Source of the DNA: Kitasatospora paranensis
GTDB taxonomy: Bacteria; Actinomycetota; Actinomycetes; Streptomycetales; Streptomycetaceae
NCBI RefSeq assembly: GCF_039544005.1
Contig: NZ_BAABKV010000001.1
Coordinates: forward strand, 8,347,033-8,411,032
DNA length: 64,000 nucleotides
Reading direction: 5' to 3'
Below, piece by piece: positions 32,189-41,253 of this stretch (its first letter is position 1; each line of letters begins with the position of its first letter). The notes beneath the pieces are model-generated. The model was not told where the DNA came from. It worked only from the letters and a program-made list of their open reading frames with translations, and ran no database searches. Both the position numbers and the translations under genes were made by a program.

Positions 32189-33232
32189 GGACACCACAAC
32201 CGCCTTCTTCCGCGAATCTCCATCAAAACGACTGCGACATCGACCAGCCGACCGGCCGACCGGCCGAACGGCACGAAATCCCATCCGGGAGTGTCACATG
32301 CGCGAGGCCCCGCGCCCGGCCGACCCACGTGCGCCGGGCCACTTCCCGCGAATCATCCGATCGTTGGCCGATGCGCAACGCCGACCGATGAGCAGCGGGC
32401 GCGGACGGAGCCGTCGCTGCCGGAACGGACGCCGCGCAGGGCCGGGAGACTGTGAACTCCGGGCTCTGCAGCGGGGCCGGGGGCCGGGGGCGGGGGGCCG
32501 GGGGGTCGGGGCCCGCGGTCGGCTCGTTTCGGTGAGTCCGGCGGGAACGTCCGGCCCCGCCATCGAGTCCGGAGGGTTGCTGTCCCGGTCGGGCCTTCGT
32601 CCACGAGGGCGGCCCGACCGGCCCGGAACCGCCGACCTCGTCGATGCCCGGGATCCGCGTGGGCGTCCCGGGAATCCCACGGCACCACGCACGCCACTCC
32701 ACGCCGTGCCCGGCGAGCCGCGCGCTGTCCGGGAGCGATTTTTTCCGGCTCAGGGCCGGCCGGTGTGAGCCGGGCCGATCGGTTTCGGTGGCCGGCCGTT
32801 CCCGCGCTCCACGCCGCCGGCGGGGCCGGCCCGGATGCGGCCGTCACTCCGTGCACCCCGGACGAGCCGGGGCATGCCGGCTTGCGGGCGTGCGGTTCGG
32901 TACTGGCCAGGTACCCGCCTGTCCCGGGCAGTTATTTCGCGGCCGGATGCCATGGACAAGGGAGCCGGCGGCTCGAGGCTAGCGCGTGCTTGTGACAGTG
33001 GCGAGCGTGTGTTTCCGGGTTGGTTTGGTTCCCGCCCTGTTGTCTCGCGCCCGCTGCTACGGTTCGAACCCAGAAGGAAGCCGCCTCATGGCTAACAGTC
33101 CTTCTGTACAAGTTTTTTGATGGCCAATCATCTCTGCTGTGTGTGCGGGGGCAGCTTGACGTGACCCGCGGGGCACGCGTCGCTTCGGCGGGCCAGTCCC
33201 TCTGCACCGATTGGAAAGGACTCGCAGGAACA
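32189..33232. other. Long intergenic region
   Basis: About 1 kb without a credible gene on either strand; open frames here are compositionally driven. It includes the G-rich run at 32471-32515, and near 33085-33125 an AT-richer segment with a run of six T (AAGTTTTTTGATGG) that may be promoter or terminator sequence for the SANT-like gene. Confidence 0.45.
32471..32515 (+). repeat. G-run cluster with G-quadruplex potential
   Basis: Six or more runs of four to six G separated by CC, C or TC occur in 45 bases on the plus strand. This satisfies the usual G-quadruplex pattern several times over and is exceptional even for this GC-rich window. Confidence 0.7.
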
Positions 33233-34009
33233 ATGCCTTCGAATGCTGGCGCAGGACCGGGCGGGGTGGCTGCCGGTCCGCTGCTGGGGGAGCCTCCCCG
33301 GCCGATGGCGCAGTGGATCGTCGCGGAGACGACGCGGCGGACCATCACCGCCCAGACCACTGACGGAGCTCGCCGTTACGAGCTCTCGTACGACTCGGAA
33401 TCTCCGGGGCGAGGACGGGTGAGCATCATCGGCTGCGACACGGACGGGGAGGTCGTTGCGGAACTGCGGGGCGACGTCGTCACCGCTGACCTCCCGCTGA
33501 TCGCTCGCCTGCTGACAGCTGCCGCAGGTCCGGGCGGCACAGGCGACAGGGTGACCGCAACGGGTCCGCGGACACCCCACCGGCCTCCTCGCACCGGGGA
33601 ACTGTGGAGTGGCGAGGAGGAGGACCGCCTGGCTGCCCTCCACGGTGAGGGCAGCGATCCGGCCGACATTGCGCAGCACCTCGGACGCTCCGAGAACTCG
33701 GTCCGCTGGAAGCTTCACTCCCTTCGCCTGGCCGCCCGCCCCGACGACCTGGTACCGGCTCCCCGCCCCGCCCTGCCCGAGCCTCCCAAGGCCTACACGG
33801 TGGAGGAGAAGCGCCGCGAACACCCCAACGCCTACAAGCGCTGGACGGCGGAGGAGGACGCGGACCTCCTCGACCGCTGCGCCAACGGGGTGTCATTGGC
33901 CGAACTCGCCGAGGAGTTCGGCCGCTACGAGGGGGCTATCGCCTCGCGCCTGCTCAAGCTCGACGCACAGGGGCCGGCCGTCGGGGAGGCCGAGGAGTTC
34001 GGAGGGTGA
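33233..34009 (+). CDS. SANT/Myb-like DNA-binding protein
   Basis: A 258-residue protein. The ATG at 33233 is preceded by an AGGA-rich ribosome site. Two Myb/SANT-like helix-turn-helix units are visible: LWSGEEEDRLAALHGEGSDP with SVRWKLHSL at about residues 123-165, and KRWTAEEDADLLDRCANGVS with SRLLKL at about 203-245. The N-terminal 100 residues form a beta-rich domain (RRYELSYDSESPGRGRVSII). Such tandem units are uncommon in bacteria and imply recognition of repeated DNA motifs. The next gene encodes a nuclease-fold protein, so the pair may act together. No known system is recognised. Confidence 0.7.
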   Translation: MPSNAGAGPGGVAAGPLLGEPPRPMAQWIVAETTRRTITAQTTDGARRYELSYDSESPGRGRVSIIGCDTDGEVVAELRGDVVTADLPLIARLLTAAAGPGGTGDRVTATGPRTPHRPPRTGELWSGEEEDRLAALHGEGSDPADIAQHLGRSENSVRWKLHSLRLAARPDDLVPAPRPALPEPPKAYTVEEKRREHPNAYKRWTAEEDADLLDRCANGVSLAELAEEFGRYEGAIASRLLKLDAQGPAVGEAEEFGG

Positions 34010-34184
34010 CAGCGGCCGGCCTGCAGCGCCTCGGGGCGGCGTCCGCTGTGGCGGCGCCGACGTTCCCTCGCGGGCCGGGCCCCGGCCCGCGCCCTGAAAC
34101 CCCTCTGCCGGGTTGATACACACCCTGTTGTTGTGAACCGAGAACCGGATCCGTCACCGACCGCCGTTCGAACGAGGAACCACC

Positions 34185-35124
34185 GTGAACCCGACCGGCC
34201 TTCTCGACGACAAGAGCTCCGCCCTGCGGGCCTTCTTCGACGACGAGTTCCCTGCCCTCCGCGCGCTGCGGGCCTCTTACCGGGCGGCTCTGTCCCCCCG
34301 TCTTCCGGCCCAGCGGCCCGCGCCGCCAGTCGGGAGCGCGCCGCGGTGGGGCACCATCGGCGCGGCGATCGACCGTCGCCTGCGCTGGTCGCTGCGCTCG
34401 GTTCAGCCGCGCGGCCGCTCGGTGGAGGCGGGGATTGCGATCTCGGCCGAATACGCCCCCGTCTTGAGGCTGGTCGGCGCTGAACTGCTCGACACGATCG
34501 ACGACCTCATTGCTCGCGAGCGGCTCGACGGCCGCGTACTGCCCGTCGCCCGGGCGTCCGAGACGGAGGATCGCCTCGCGCGCCTCGCCTGGGCCGCGGC
34601 ACTGTTCGAGGAGGTCTTCCGCACCGGAAGGGTCTGGCCCGCCATGCCGCTGGCCGAGGCCGACGGTTCTCTCACCCTGGAGACCTTGATGCGGGCCGTG
34701 CCCGACCATGAGGTGCGGGACATCGCTGCGATGGTGGAACGGGCCTGCCACGGGGCCTGGAGGCGCTGCGCGCGGCGACTGCACCCGACCAGGTCGTCCT
34801 CGCTCCGACTTTCGCGGCAGCGCCGATGTGGGAGGCGCGGACGCCGATTGGATCGCCTACCGCACTCTCGTCGACGTCAAGGCGACGACCTCCCCGGACA
34901 AGCTTCCGGGGAGGGACATCCACCAGCTCGCCGGCTACCTGCTCCTGGACTACGACGACGTCTACCGCATTGAGCGTCTTGGCTGGTACCAGGCTCGGAC
35001 GGGGTCGCTCACCACTTGGGACACCGCGGAGTTCCTCGCCCTCCTGGGATCGCGGGATCCGTTGCCGCGGTTGCGCGGTCGGCTGCGGGCGGCCCTGGCT
35101 TCCCGCACTGCCGTTCTGCGCTGA
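34185..35124 (+). pseudogene. Unrecognised protein with PD-(D/E)xK-like nuclease motif, two frameshifts
   Basis: About 313 residues once one missing base near 34757 and another near 34812 are restored; total length fits exactly two deletions. The first 190 residues are helical (SSALRAFFDDEFPALRALRA). After the breaks the sequence is VGGADADWIAYRTLVDVKAT, with DIHQLAGYLLLDYDDVYRIE soon after. Asp, then DVK, then QLAGY is the layout of Cas4/RecB-like nuclease folds. It follows the SANT-like gene in the same direction with a 175-base gap. I do not recognise the family; a DNA-processing role is inferred from the motif only. Confidence 0.6.
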
Positions 35125-35241
35125 ATCCCGTCCGGCCGGGCATCGGCTCGCCGCGATACCGGCGCCCGCGACGCCGACCGGGAGTGCGGCGTTGTCCGGC
35201 CACAGGCGCCACGATGGGCGCCCGGTGAGAGAGGACCTGCG

Positions 35242-35550
35242 ATGTCCCTGAAGCGACCCGGGTGCTTCGGTGACCTGTCGTGGTGGACAGGCGCCGTGGG
35301 GGTGGAGGTGGCGCGCAATGTCCGGCCGTTCGGCATCGATGAGCACGACGTGCTGCAGGTCGCCTGCCGCTCCGCGGCCTGGCGACTGCAGGCCGCTGTC
35401 CTGGCACCGCAGTTGCTGGCCGTGGCCGGCCGCAGGCTGCCGTCCGGAGCTGTGGTCGCGGCGCTGGCCGCCGACCCCTGGCAGCAGGCCCCGGTGCCCG
35501 GCGTGCCGCCGGGCACCGGGGCGCAATACCACCGGTGCCGGGCGCGGTGA
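35242..35550 (+). CDS. Hypothetical protein
   Basis: A 102-residue frame with an ATG at 35242 behind GAGAGAGG and a perfect terminator hairpin immediately after its stop, which together make it credible. The sequence (VEVARNVRPFGIDEHDVLQV, then WRLQAAVLAPQLLAVAG) looks like a small helical soluble protein. No family recognised. Confidence 0.5.
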   Translation: MSLKRPGCFGDLSWWTGAVGVEVARNVRPFGIDEHDVLQVACRSAAWRLQAAVLAPQLLAVAGRRLPSGAVVAALAADPWQQAPVPGVPPGTGAQYHRCRAR

Positions 35551-35558
35551 GACACCCA

Positions 35559-35594
35559 GGGTGGGCCGGGACGGCGAGCCGTCCCGGCCCACCC
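35559..35594. terminator. Perfect 16-bp terminator hairpin
   Basis: GGGTGGGCCGGGACGG / CCGTCCCGGCCCACCC with a 4-base CGAG loop. It lies between the rightward hypothetical gene and convergent leftward genes and probably works in both directions. Confidence 0.85.
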
Positions 35595-35610
35595 GGCATT
35601 CAGAACGCGG

Positions 35611-35811
35611 TCACCCGCGCCGCCCCCGGCCCGAGTCGGGTGACGGACGGCCGCCGCCGGCCGGCGCATCCCCTCGTTCGTCGAAGGCCCGGACGATCGC
35701 CTCGACCACGGCCCGGATCCCGCTCCGGTCGTCGTCGGCGCTCTTTCCCCGGCTGTCGTGCGAGCGACCTTCGCGGTTGCCGTTGACCACGGCCCACGAG
35801 TAGCCCACCAT
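35611..35811 (-). CDS. Small hypothetical protein
   Basis: A 66-residue frame from the ATG at 35811, with GAGGACGG upstream, to the stop at 35611. It starts MVGYSWAVVNGNREGRSHDS and is hydrophilic with a central helix GIRAVVEAIVRAFDERG. It follows the next leftward gene by about 80 bases. No family recognised; it may be a chance frame. Confidence 0.35.
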   Translation of the reverse strand: MVGYSWAVVNGNREGRSHDSRGKSADDDRSGIRAVVEAIVRAFDERGDAPAGGGRPSPDSGRGRRG

Positions 35812-35890
35812 CCGACCGTCCTCGGGTGCGGCGCGGCGTCCGGCTTTGGGGGCGAGGCCCGCCCGGCCGCTGCGGGCCGGTGCGGACGGG

Positions 35891-36339
35891 TCAGCAGAGG
35901 GTGTCCTGCTCGTGGTCGGCGAGGTCGACGTGGGTGATGCGTGCGGGGTCGAGGCTGGCCGCGGCCAGCTCGCGCGCTTCCCGGGCGTTTCGTGCGAAGA
36001 CCCGCATGGTGAGCAGCTGGGGCAGTGGGCGACGAGCGCGGGGCAGGGCCGGACGATGCCGTAGATGCCGCGCCGGCTGCCGGCGGTCCGGGCGGGCCAG
36101 CCGTAGGCGAACTGCGGCGCGATCTCGCCGAGTGCGGTCCCGGCCCGGGCGGTCATCTCCTTCCAGGCCTGCCGGTTCACCGCGGCGGCCAGTCCCTCCC
36201 GCTGGGCCGGGGTGAGGCGGGTCCACCAGCTCCTGGCGACGGCGAGTTCGGCGGCCTGCGCGGCCTGGTACTGCCGTTCGGCTTCCTGCTCGGCGAGCTC
36301 GCGTTCGCGGCGCAGCGCCTGGTCCTTGTCCTGCGACAT
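35891..36339 (-). pseudogene. Hypothetical protein with coiled-coil start, one frameshift
   Basis: About 149 residues after restoring one base near 36020. It begins MSQDKDQALRRERELAEQEA, a charged helix likely to form a coiled coil, followed by SWWTRLTPAQREGLAAAVNR and PQFAYGWPARTAGSRRGIYG. After the shift it continues LLTMRVFARNAREARELAAA and ends ADHEQDTLC. No catalytic motif is visible. An ATG seven codons further upstream is possible. Confidence 0.55.
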
Positions 36340-36397
36340 GTGATCCTGACCGTTCGACAAGCGATCTCGACCGCTGAATTTCCTTCAGGGCGGGTCT

Positions 36398-37014
36398 CTA
36401 CAAGACGGAGTAGGTCTGGTACTTGCCCTGCAGGGACGAGGCGGCTGCGCCGGCCACGTCGGCCCGGGGCCGGCGGCGCATCCCTGGAGGAACTCCCCGA
36501 CCCGGGAACCGGTCCATCCCGCTGCGGCGGCAGCGGCCCGGAACCGGGCGCCGTCGTGGGGGGCCAGAGGGTCGAGGAAGTCGAGGACGTAGTCGATCGT
36601 GGCCGTGTCCAGGGGGAGTCGCTGCATGGCGACGGCGCGCAGGGCACCGTCGGCAAGCATCGGGGTACCGGCCTCCAGGCACCATCGCAGGGGATGGGCC
36701 GTGTCCTGTGGAGTGCTCAGCCGGATGATGGCATCGCCGAGCGCGACGTACACCATGGTCGCCTCGAAGGGGCGCTGGGCGAGTTCCCGGATCAGACCGA
36801 GGGCAGGCCGGTGGCCACATGCCCCGAGGGCCATGACCATCTGGTATTGGGTTTCCCATGTACGGGTGTCGCGGACCTCCCGCTGGAGGGCGTCCAGCAG
36901 CGACGGACCCGCAGCGGGATCGGCAAGCCGGCGCAGGCGTGCAGCAGCTGAACGCCGCTTGGGGGAAAGCCGGTGGCCGAGCTGCGCCACGGCTTCGTCC
37001 AAGGTCAGTGCCAT
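36398..37014 (-). pseudogene. HEAT-repeat-like protein, one frameshift near the C-terminus
   Basis: About 205 residues of paired helices resembling HEAT repeats: KRRSAAARLRRLADPAAGPS, then TQYQMVMALGACGHRPALGL and DGALRAVAMQRLPLDTATID. The frame breaks near 36460-36475, after which ADVAGAAASSLQGKYQTYSVL completes the protein. Probably a protein-interaction scaffold; its partner is unknown. It is the last gene before the transposition module. Confidence 0.6.
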
Positions 37015-37371
37015 CTCGAATCCCGTCCGGTCGGTTCCATGCCGGCAACGGTAGGCCCCCGCGCTGACACGGCAGTTCGCGGCTCCACGGCGCCGGAAGC
37101 CCCTGCCACTGATCAGGATCGAGTGGCATGCGATTTCTCAGCGTGGTGTCAGTGGTGATGAGAGTCGGTTGTGCTGTAGGGCATGAGGGCCAGGCTTCTG
37201 CTGGTCAAGGTGTCTTTGGTGTGGGTGAGCGGCTGGCGGGCTGACTGTCACGTGGCGAGAGGTTGGCGGTTGGGTTTGCTGTCGTGGGGCTTTATCGCAC
37301 CGCCGGTAGTGCTGTCATGGGTTCGACAGATCTGATGCCGGTGCTGGTGGTGTGCGGGTTTGATCCCCGGT
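37015..37371. other. Intergenic region, candidate left end of the first transposition module
   Basis: No gene is visible. The motif GCTGTCRTGGG occurs twice (about 37277 and 37311), and a related CTGTCACGTGGC lies near 37245, spaced 32-34 bases apart upstream of the transposition genes. TnsB-type transposases bind such short repeats at element ends, but I could not find the matching right end. Confidence 0.35.
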
Positions 37372-38613
37372 ATGGGAGATGACGGCGCCGGTGGACGTTC
37401 GGGGCGGGTGCTGCCGCGTGCGTTGGTGGTACGGCGTCTGGTGGAGCGGCAGGTGGCCGGGGAGTTGACGTCGTTGCATGTGCGGGCGGTGGCTGACACG
37501 GTGGGTGTGTCGGTGCGCACGGTGTGGCGGTGGCTGGCGGAAGCGAAGGCAACTGGTGAGGTCGTCAGGAAGCCTGCGCGCCAGGGCTACGCAATGCCGG
37601 ACGAGACATGGGCACTGCTGGCGGAAGTGGGCGGGAACGTCGCGGAACTGCGGCGCCGTATGCTCGCTGCCGCCGCCGGCTCGAGCACCGCCGTGCCGAC
37701 TTTGGGAACGTTGCACCGGGTGGTGCGCCGTGACCGCCTGGCGGGGCGGTTGCTGGTCGTCGAGCGGGAACCGAGTCTTGCCGAGCCGCTGCGCCCGGAT
37801 CCGCTGAGCGAGTTGGGCCTGGGCACGGTCAGCGGCGCGGGTCTGGGCGGTCGGGTGTTCCTGCGCGAGCAGACCCGCCTGGCCAAGGTGCCGGTTCTGG
37901 TGCCCGGCGCGCGGGTCGTTGCCACCCCCTCGGTCGCCTCGGTGGTGCAGTGCGTCGCGCACGCTACGGCGGTGGGTGCGGTGGCGTGCCTGTACGGGGA
38001 TGCCGGCCACGGCAAGACGGTGGCCCTGCAGTACGCCCTGTCCCAGCTGCCGGAACCGGTCCGGGTCCGCCGGGTCCATGTCGGGGTGCACCCATCGGTG
38101 CCGGAACTGCGCCGGGTGCTGGCCGACGCCCTGGAGCTGAAACGGCTGCCGCACGCCACCGGCGCGGCGGACCTGATGCTCCTGGACGCGCTGCGCCAGC
38201 CCAGGGTCCTGGTCCTGGACGAGGCGCAGCGTCTGCCTGTTCCGGCGCTGGAGTTCCTGCGGCAGTTGTGGGACCACCCGGACACGGACGTCGCGCTGCT
38301 CCTCGCTGGCGCGGGGGCCGAGCGCGCCCTGCGCAGGGTGCCGGCGCTGGCATCACGGGTGCTGACCTGGGAGCTGGTGCCGCGCCTGGGCCAGGCCGCG
38401 GTCAGGCCGGTGATGGAGGCGTTCCACCCGCTGTGGGGACAGGTGGCACCCGTGGACATGGCGTGGGTGGAGGAGCACGTCGGGCACGGCAATTTCCGGA
38501 CCTGGGCGAAGGTCACCTCGCATCTGACTGCGGAGGTCTACGGCCAGGCCCGCGCGGTGGTCGACCGCCCGCTCCTGGAGAGAGTCTGCGCCCGCCTCAC
38601 CGGACCGGTGTGA
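37372..38613 (+). CDS. TnsC/TniB-like AAA+ ATPase fused to a transposase-type DNA-binding domain
   Basis: A 413-residue protein from the ATG at 37372. Residues 15-145 resemble the N-terminal DNA-binding region of the neighbouring transposase: VRAVADTVGVSVRTVWRWLA versus VRTVAQCLEVTERTVWRWLA, and further GNVAELRRRML and TLHRVVRRDRLAG match in order. Residues 190-410 form an AAA+ ATPase with Walker A GDAGHGKT near 210, Walker B VLVLDEAQR near 280, and an HGNFRTWAK C-terminal motif shared with the second ATPase. AAA+ partners normally activate the transposase and select targets; a built-in copy of the transposase DNA-binding domain is unusual. There is no clear ribosome site, so translation may be leaderless. 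Confidence 0.75.
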   Translation: MGDDGAGGRSGRVLPRALVVRRLVERQVAGELTSLHVRAVADTVGVSVRTVWRWLAEAKATGEVVRKPARQGYAMPDETWALLAEVGGNVAELRRRMLAAAAGSSTAVPTLGTLHRVVRRDRLAGRLLVVEREPSLAEPLRPDPLSELGLGTVSGAGLGGRVFLREQTRLAKVPVLVPGARVVATPSVASVVQCVAHATAVGAVACLYGDAGHGKTVALQYALSQLPEPVRVRRVHVGVHPSVPELRRVLADALELKRLPHATGAADLMLLDALRQPRVLVLDEAQRLPVPALEFLRQLWDHPDTDVALLLAGAGAERALRRVPALASRVLTWELVPRLGQAAVRPVMEAFHPLWGQVAPVDMAWVEEHVGHGNFRTWAKVTSHLTAEVYGQARAVVDRPLLERVCARLTGPV

Positions 38614-38718
38614 CGGCCGCCGCCCCCGTGACGAAACCGGCAGCGACAGCTGGCCGGCACCGGAACGCCGGATGGCCACCGCGCGGTGGTGCCAACGGCC
38701 CGAGGAAGGCAGGAGAAC

Positions 38719-40380
38719 ATGATCGATCCACCAGAGCCCGTACCTGTACCCGAGGACACCGTCGCCGCCGACTGGCCGGCCGATGCCGTCCTGCCAGAGG
38801 CATCTCTGGCCGCGTTGCGCGGGCCGGCACTGCGCCGCCTGCTGGCGCTGCGGGAGGAGGGCGCCCTGACGACGGGGCAGGTTCGGACGGTCGCGCAGTG
38901 CCTGGAGGTGACGGAGCGCACGGTGTGGCGGTGGCTGGCCGCCGCCGGACGGGATCCGGCCGCGGCCCGTGAACCCGGCTCCCGTGCCCAGAGCAGCACC
39001 CGGTTCACCATCACGCCAGAGGTCCGCCACCTGCTGGCCCTCTGGAAAGGCAATGTCGCCGCGGTGCACCGCGAGCTCGCCGCCAGGGCCGCCCGACAGC
39101 AGCCTCCCGCCGCACCCCCGTCGCTGCCGACCCTGCACCGGGCGATCCAGCGGGACCTGAGCGCGGGGGAGCGGGCGGGGCTGACGGCGGGGGAGCGCGC
39201 GGCCCGCAAGCACGATGTGTTCCTGACCCGGCCTCGCGGGCACCGCAATCAGGTGTGGGAAGCGGACCACGTGCAGGCCCCCGTTCTCGTGCTCGTGGAC
39301 GGACAGGAGCGCAGGCCATGGATCACCTGGTTCGTCGACTGCGCGACGGACGCGATCGCGGGCGTGGCGGTCACCCCGGGCTATCCCTCCCGTGAGTCGG
39401 TCCTCGTGGCCCTGCGTTCGGCGGTGCTGCGCACCAGCCCTTACGGGCCGGTGGGTGGCCTGCCGGAGAAGGTGCGGATCGACCGAGGCAAGGACTTCCT
39501 CTCCCGTACGGTGACGGCGGCGTTCGGCGCCCTGGCCGTCACCGTCGAGCCCCTGCCCGCCTACACGCCCCACCTGAAGGGCACGGTGGAGGGGCTGAAC
39601 CGCTCGGTGGAACGGATGCACCTGGCCGCGCTGCCCGGCTACGCCCACCAGCCCCGCCCGGGACGCCGACCGCAGCCGGTCGACCGAAGCGCTCTGCTGT
39701 CGTTCGAGGAGTTCACCGCGGGCCTGCTCACCTGGGTGACCTGGTGGAACACCGAACACCGCCCGGCCCCGCTGCGCGGCAGGACCCCGCTTGAGGCGTG
39801 GCAGGAGGACCCCACACCGATACGGGACATCCCGCCAGCCGATCTGTGGTCCTTTACCCTCGAGGACGATCGGGCCGGGTCCCGCCTGGTCACCACCCGC
39901 GGGGTGAAGTTCAAGGGCCGCTTCTACGTCTCCCCGTGGATGACCGGCCGCGCCGGAACCAGGGTGAGCGTGCGGTACATGCCCCACCACCGGCACGAGA
40001 TCGAACTCTTCGACCCCACTACCGGCCGCCACCTGACCACCGCCCACCTCGCCGACGAAGCCACCCGCGAGCAGATCGCGGCAGTGCGCCGCGCCCGCGC
40101 CGCCCGTACCCGCCGCCTTGCTAAGGACCTCGAGAACGCCCAGCGCGCCCGCAACGAGCGTCATGGCGCCACCACCGAGCCCTCGGCGCCCCGACCGATC
40201 GACCCGCTGACCGCCGCCGAGGCCGGCCGCGAACTGGCCGCCTCCACCCACACCGACCTGACTGCCCTCGCCCGACCCGACCTCATCCCACCCACCGCCC
40301 CACCCGCGCACTGGAACACCCCGCCCGGCCTACTCACCGCCAGCCCCGCCGCCGACCCGACCGGAAAGAAGACCCCGTGA
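38719..40380 (+). CDS. TnsB/TniA-like DDE transposase
   Basis: A 553-residue transposase from the ATG at 38719 behind AGGAG. The N-terminal helix-turn-helix (residues 50-90, ERTVWRWLAAAG) and linker are followed by the rve/DDE core: Asp in VWEADHVQAP near 183, Asp in RIDRGKDFLS near 254, and Glu in LKGTVEGLNR near 290. A Mu-type beta-barrel (GVKFKGRFYVSPW) and a basic helix (RRARAARTRRLAKDLENAQR) follow, the latter likely contacting the ATPase. The stop overlaps the start of the second ATPase. It is the catalytic core of a Tn5053/Tn7-like element. Confidence 0.9.
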   Translation: MIDPPEPVPVPEDTVAADWPADAVLPEASLAALRGPALRRLLALREEGALTTGQVRTVAQCLEVTERTVWRWLAAAGRDPAAAREPGSRAQSSTRFTITPEVRHLLALWKGNVAAVHRELAARAARQQPPAAPPSLPTLHRAIQRDLSAGERAGLTAGERAARKHDVFLTRPRGHRNQVWEADHVQAPVLVLVDGQERRPWITWFVDCATDAIAGVAVTPGYPSRESVLVALRSAVLRTSPYGPVGGLPEKVRIDRGKDFLSRTVTAAFGALAVTVEPLPAYTPHLKGTVEGLNRSVERMHLAALPGYAHQPRPGRRPQPVDRSALLSFEEFTAGLLTWVTWWNTEHRPAPLRGRTPLEAWQEDPTPIRDIPPADLWSFTLEDDRAGSRLVTTRGVKFKGRFYVSPWMTGRAGTRVSVRYMPHHRHEIELFDPTTGRHLTTAHLADEATREQIAAVRRARAARTRRLAKDLENAQRARNERHGATTEPSAPRPIDPLTAAEAGRELAASTHTDLTALARPDLIPPTAPPAHWNTPPGLLTASPAADPTGKKTP

Positions 40381-41131
40381 CCGGACTCCTGCCACCCCAG
40401 GCCAGCGACCAGTACCTGCGCCTGCCCGGCGCCCAGGTCGTCACCACCCGCGCCCTGCTCGCCGCCCGCGACAACCTCGCCGACACCATCAACGCCCGCG
40501 CAATGATGTGCGTCCACGGCGGCGCCGGCTTCGGCAAAACCCTGGCCGTCAACACCTGCCTGCGCGACCTCGACCCCGCCCAGGACGTCCGCCGCATCAC
40601 CTTCCGCGTACGCCCCACCCCACGCGCCGCCCGCCACGAACTCTTCGCCGCTCTCGACCTGCCCGGAACCCCGCCCCGCGGCCCCAGCGAGTTCGACGCC
40701 CTGCTGCGCCAAGCCCTCGCCCTCACCCCCGAACCCTCGTCGTCGACGAGGCCCAGTGGCTCAGCGGCGAGACCTTCGAGTACTTCCGCTACCTGTGGGA
40801 CGACCCCTACACCCAGCTCGCCATCATCTTCGTCGGCGGCGAGGGCTGCCACCAGGTGCTGCGCCGCGAACCGATGCTCTCCTCCCGCATCTTCATCTGG
40901 CAGCACTTCACCCGCCTCACGCCCGAGGAAGTCCAGGCCGTCATCCCGCTGTTCCACCCGGTGTGGGCCGACGCCGACCCGGCCGCCATCGCCTCCGCCG
41001 ACCAGCACGCCGCGCACGGCAACTTCCGAGCCTGGGCCCAGCTGACCGCGCACGTGCGCCTCGGCCTGGAGCGCACCGGCCGGGAGCGGGTGGACAGCGA
41101 GGTGCTCGGCTGGGCCTTCAGTCGGCTGTGA
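40377..41131 (+). pseudogene. Second TnsC/TniB-like AAA+ ATPase, one frameshift
   Basis: About 251 residues after restoring one C in the run at 40726-40730. Walker A is HGGAGFGKT near residue 52, Walker B is TLVVDEAQWLS (reached only after the shift), and the C-terminal AHGNFRAWAQ matches the fused ATPase of the same operon. The GTG start overlaps the transposase stop (GTGA). It is probably the working AAA+ regulator of the transposase. Confidence 0.85.
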
Positions 41132-41253
41132 GCCACCACCCGCCTCCCGTGCGCGGCGCCGCCGGCCCAAGAAGCCCCGCGGGTGTCAGCACGCCGGAAA
41201 CTGTGGACGAGCCTGCGTGCGAGCGATGCCTGCCACCGACCGGACCAGTCGCG

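Noticed and set aside
33050..33075. GGTTCGAACCC, resembling a tRNA T-arm and a possible attachment site
   Set aside because: The flanking bases cannot form the T stem and no acceptor or anticodon stem can be drawn; no integrase gene is adjacent.
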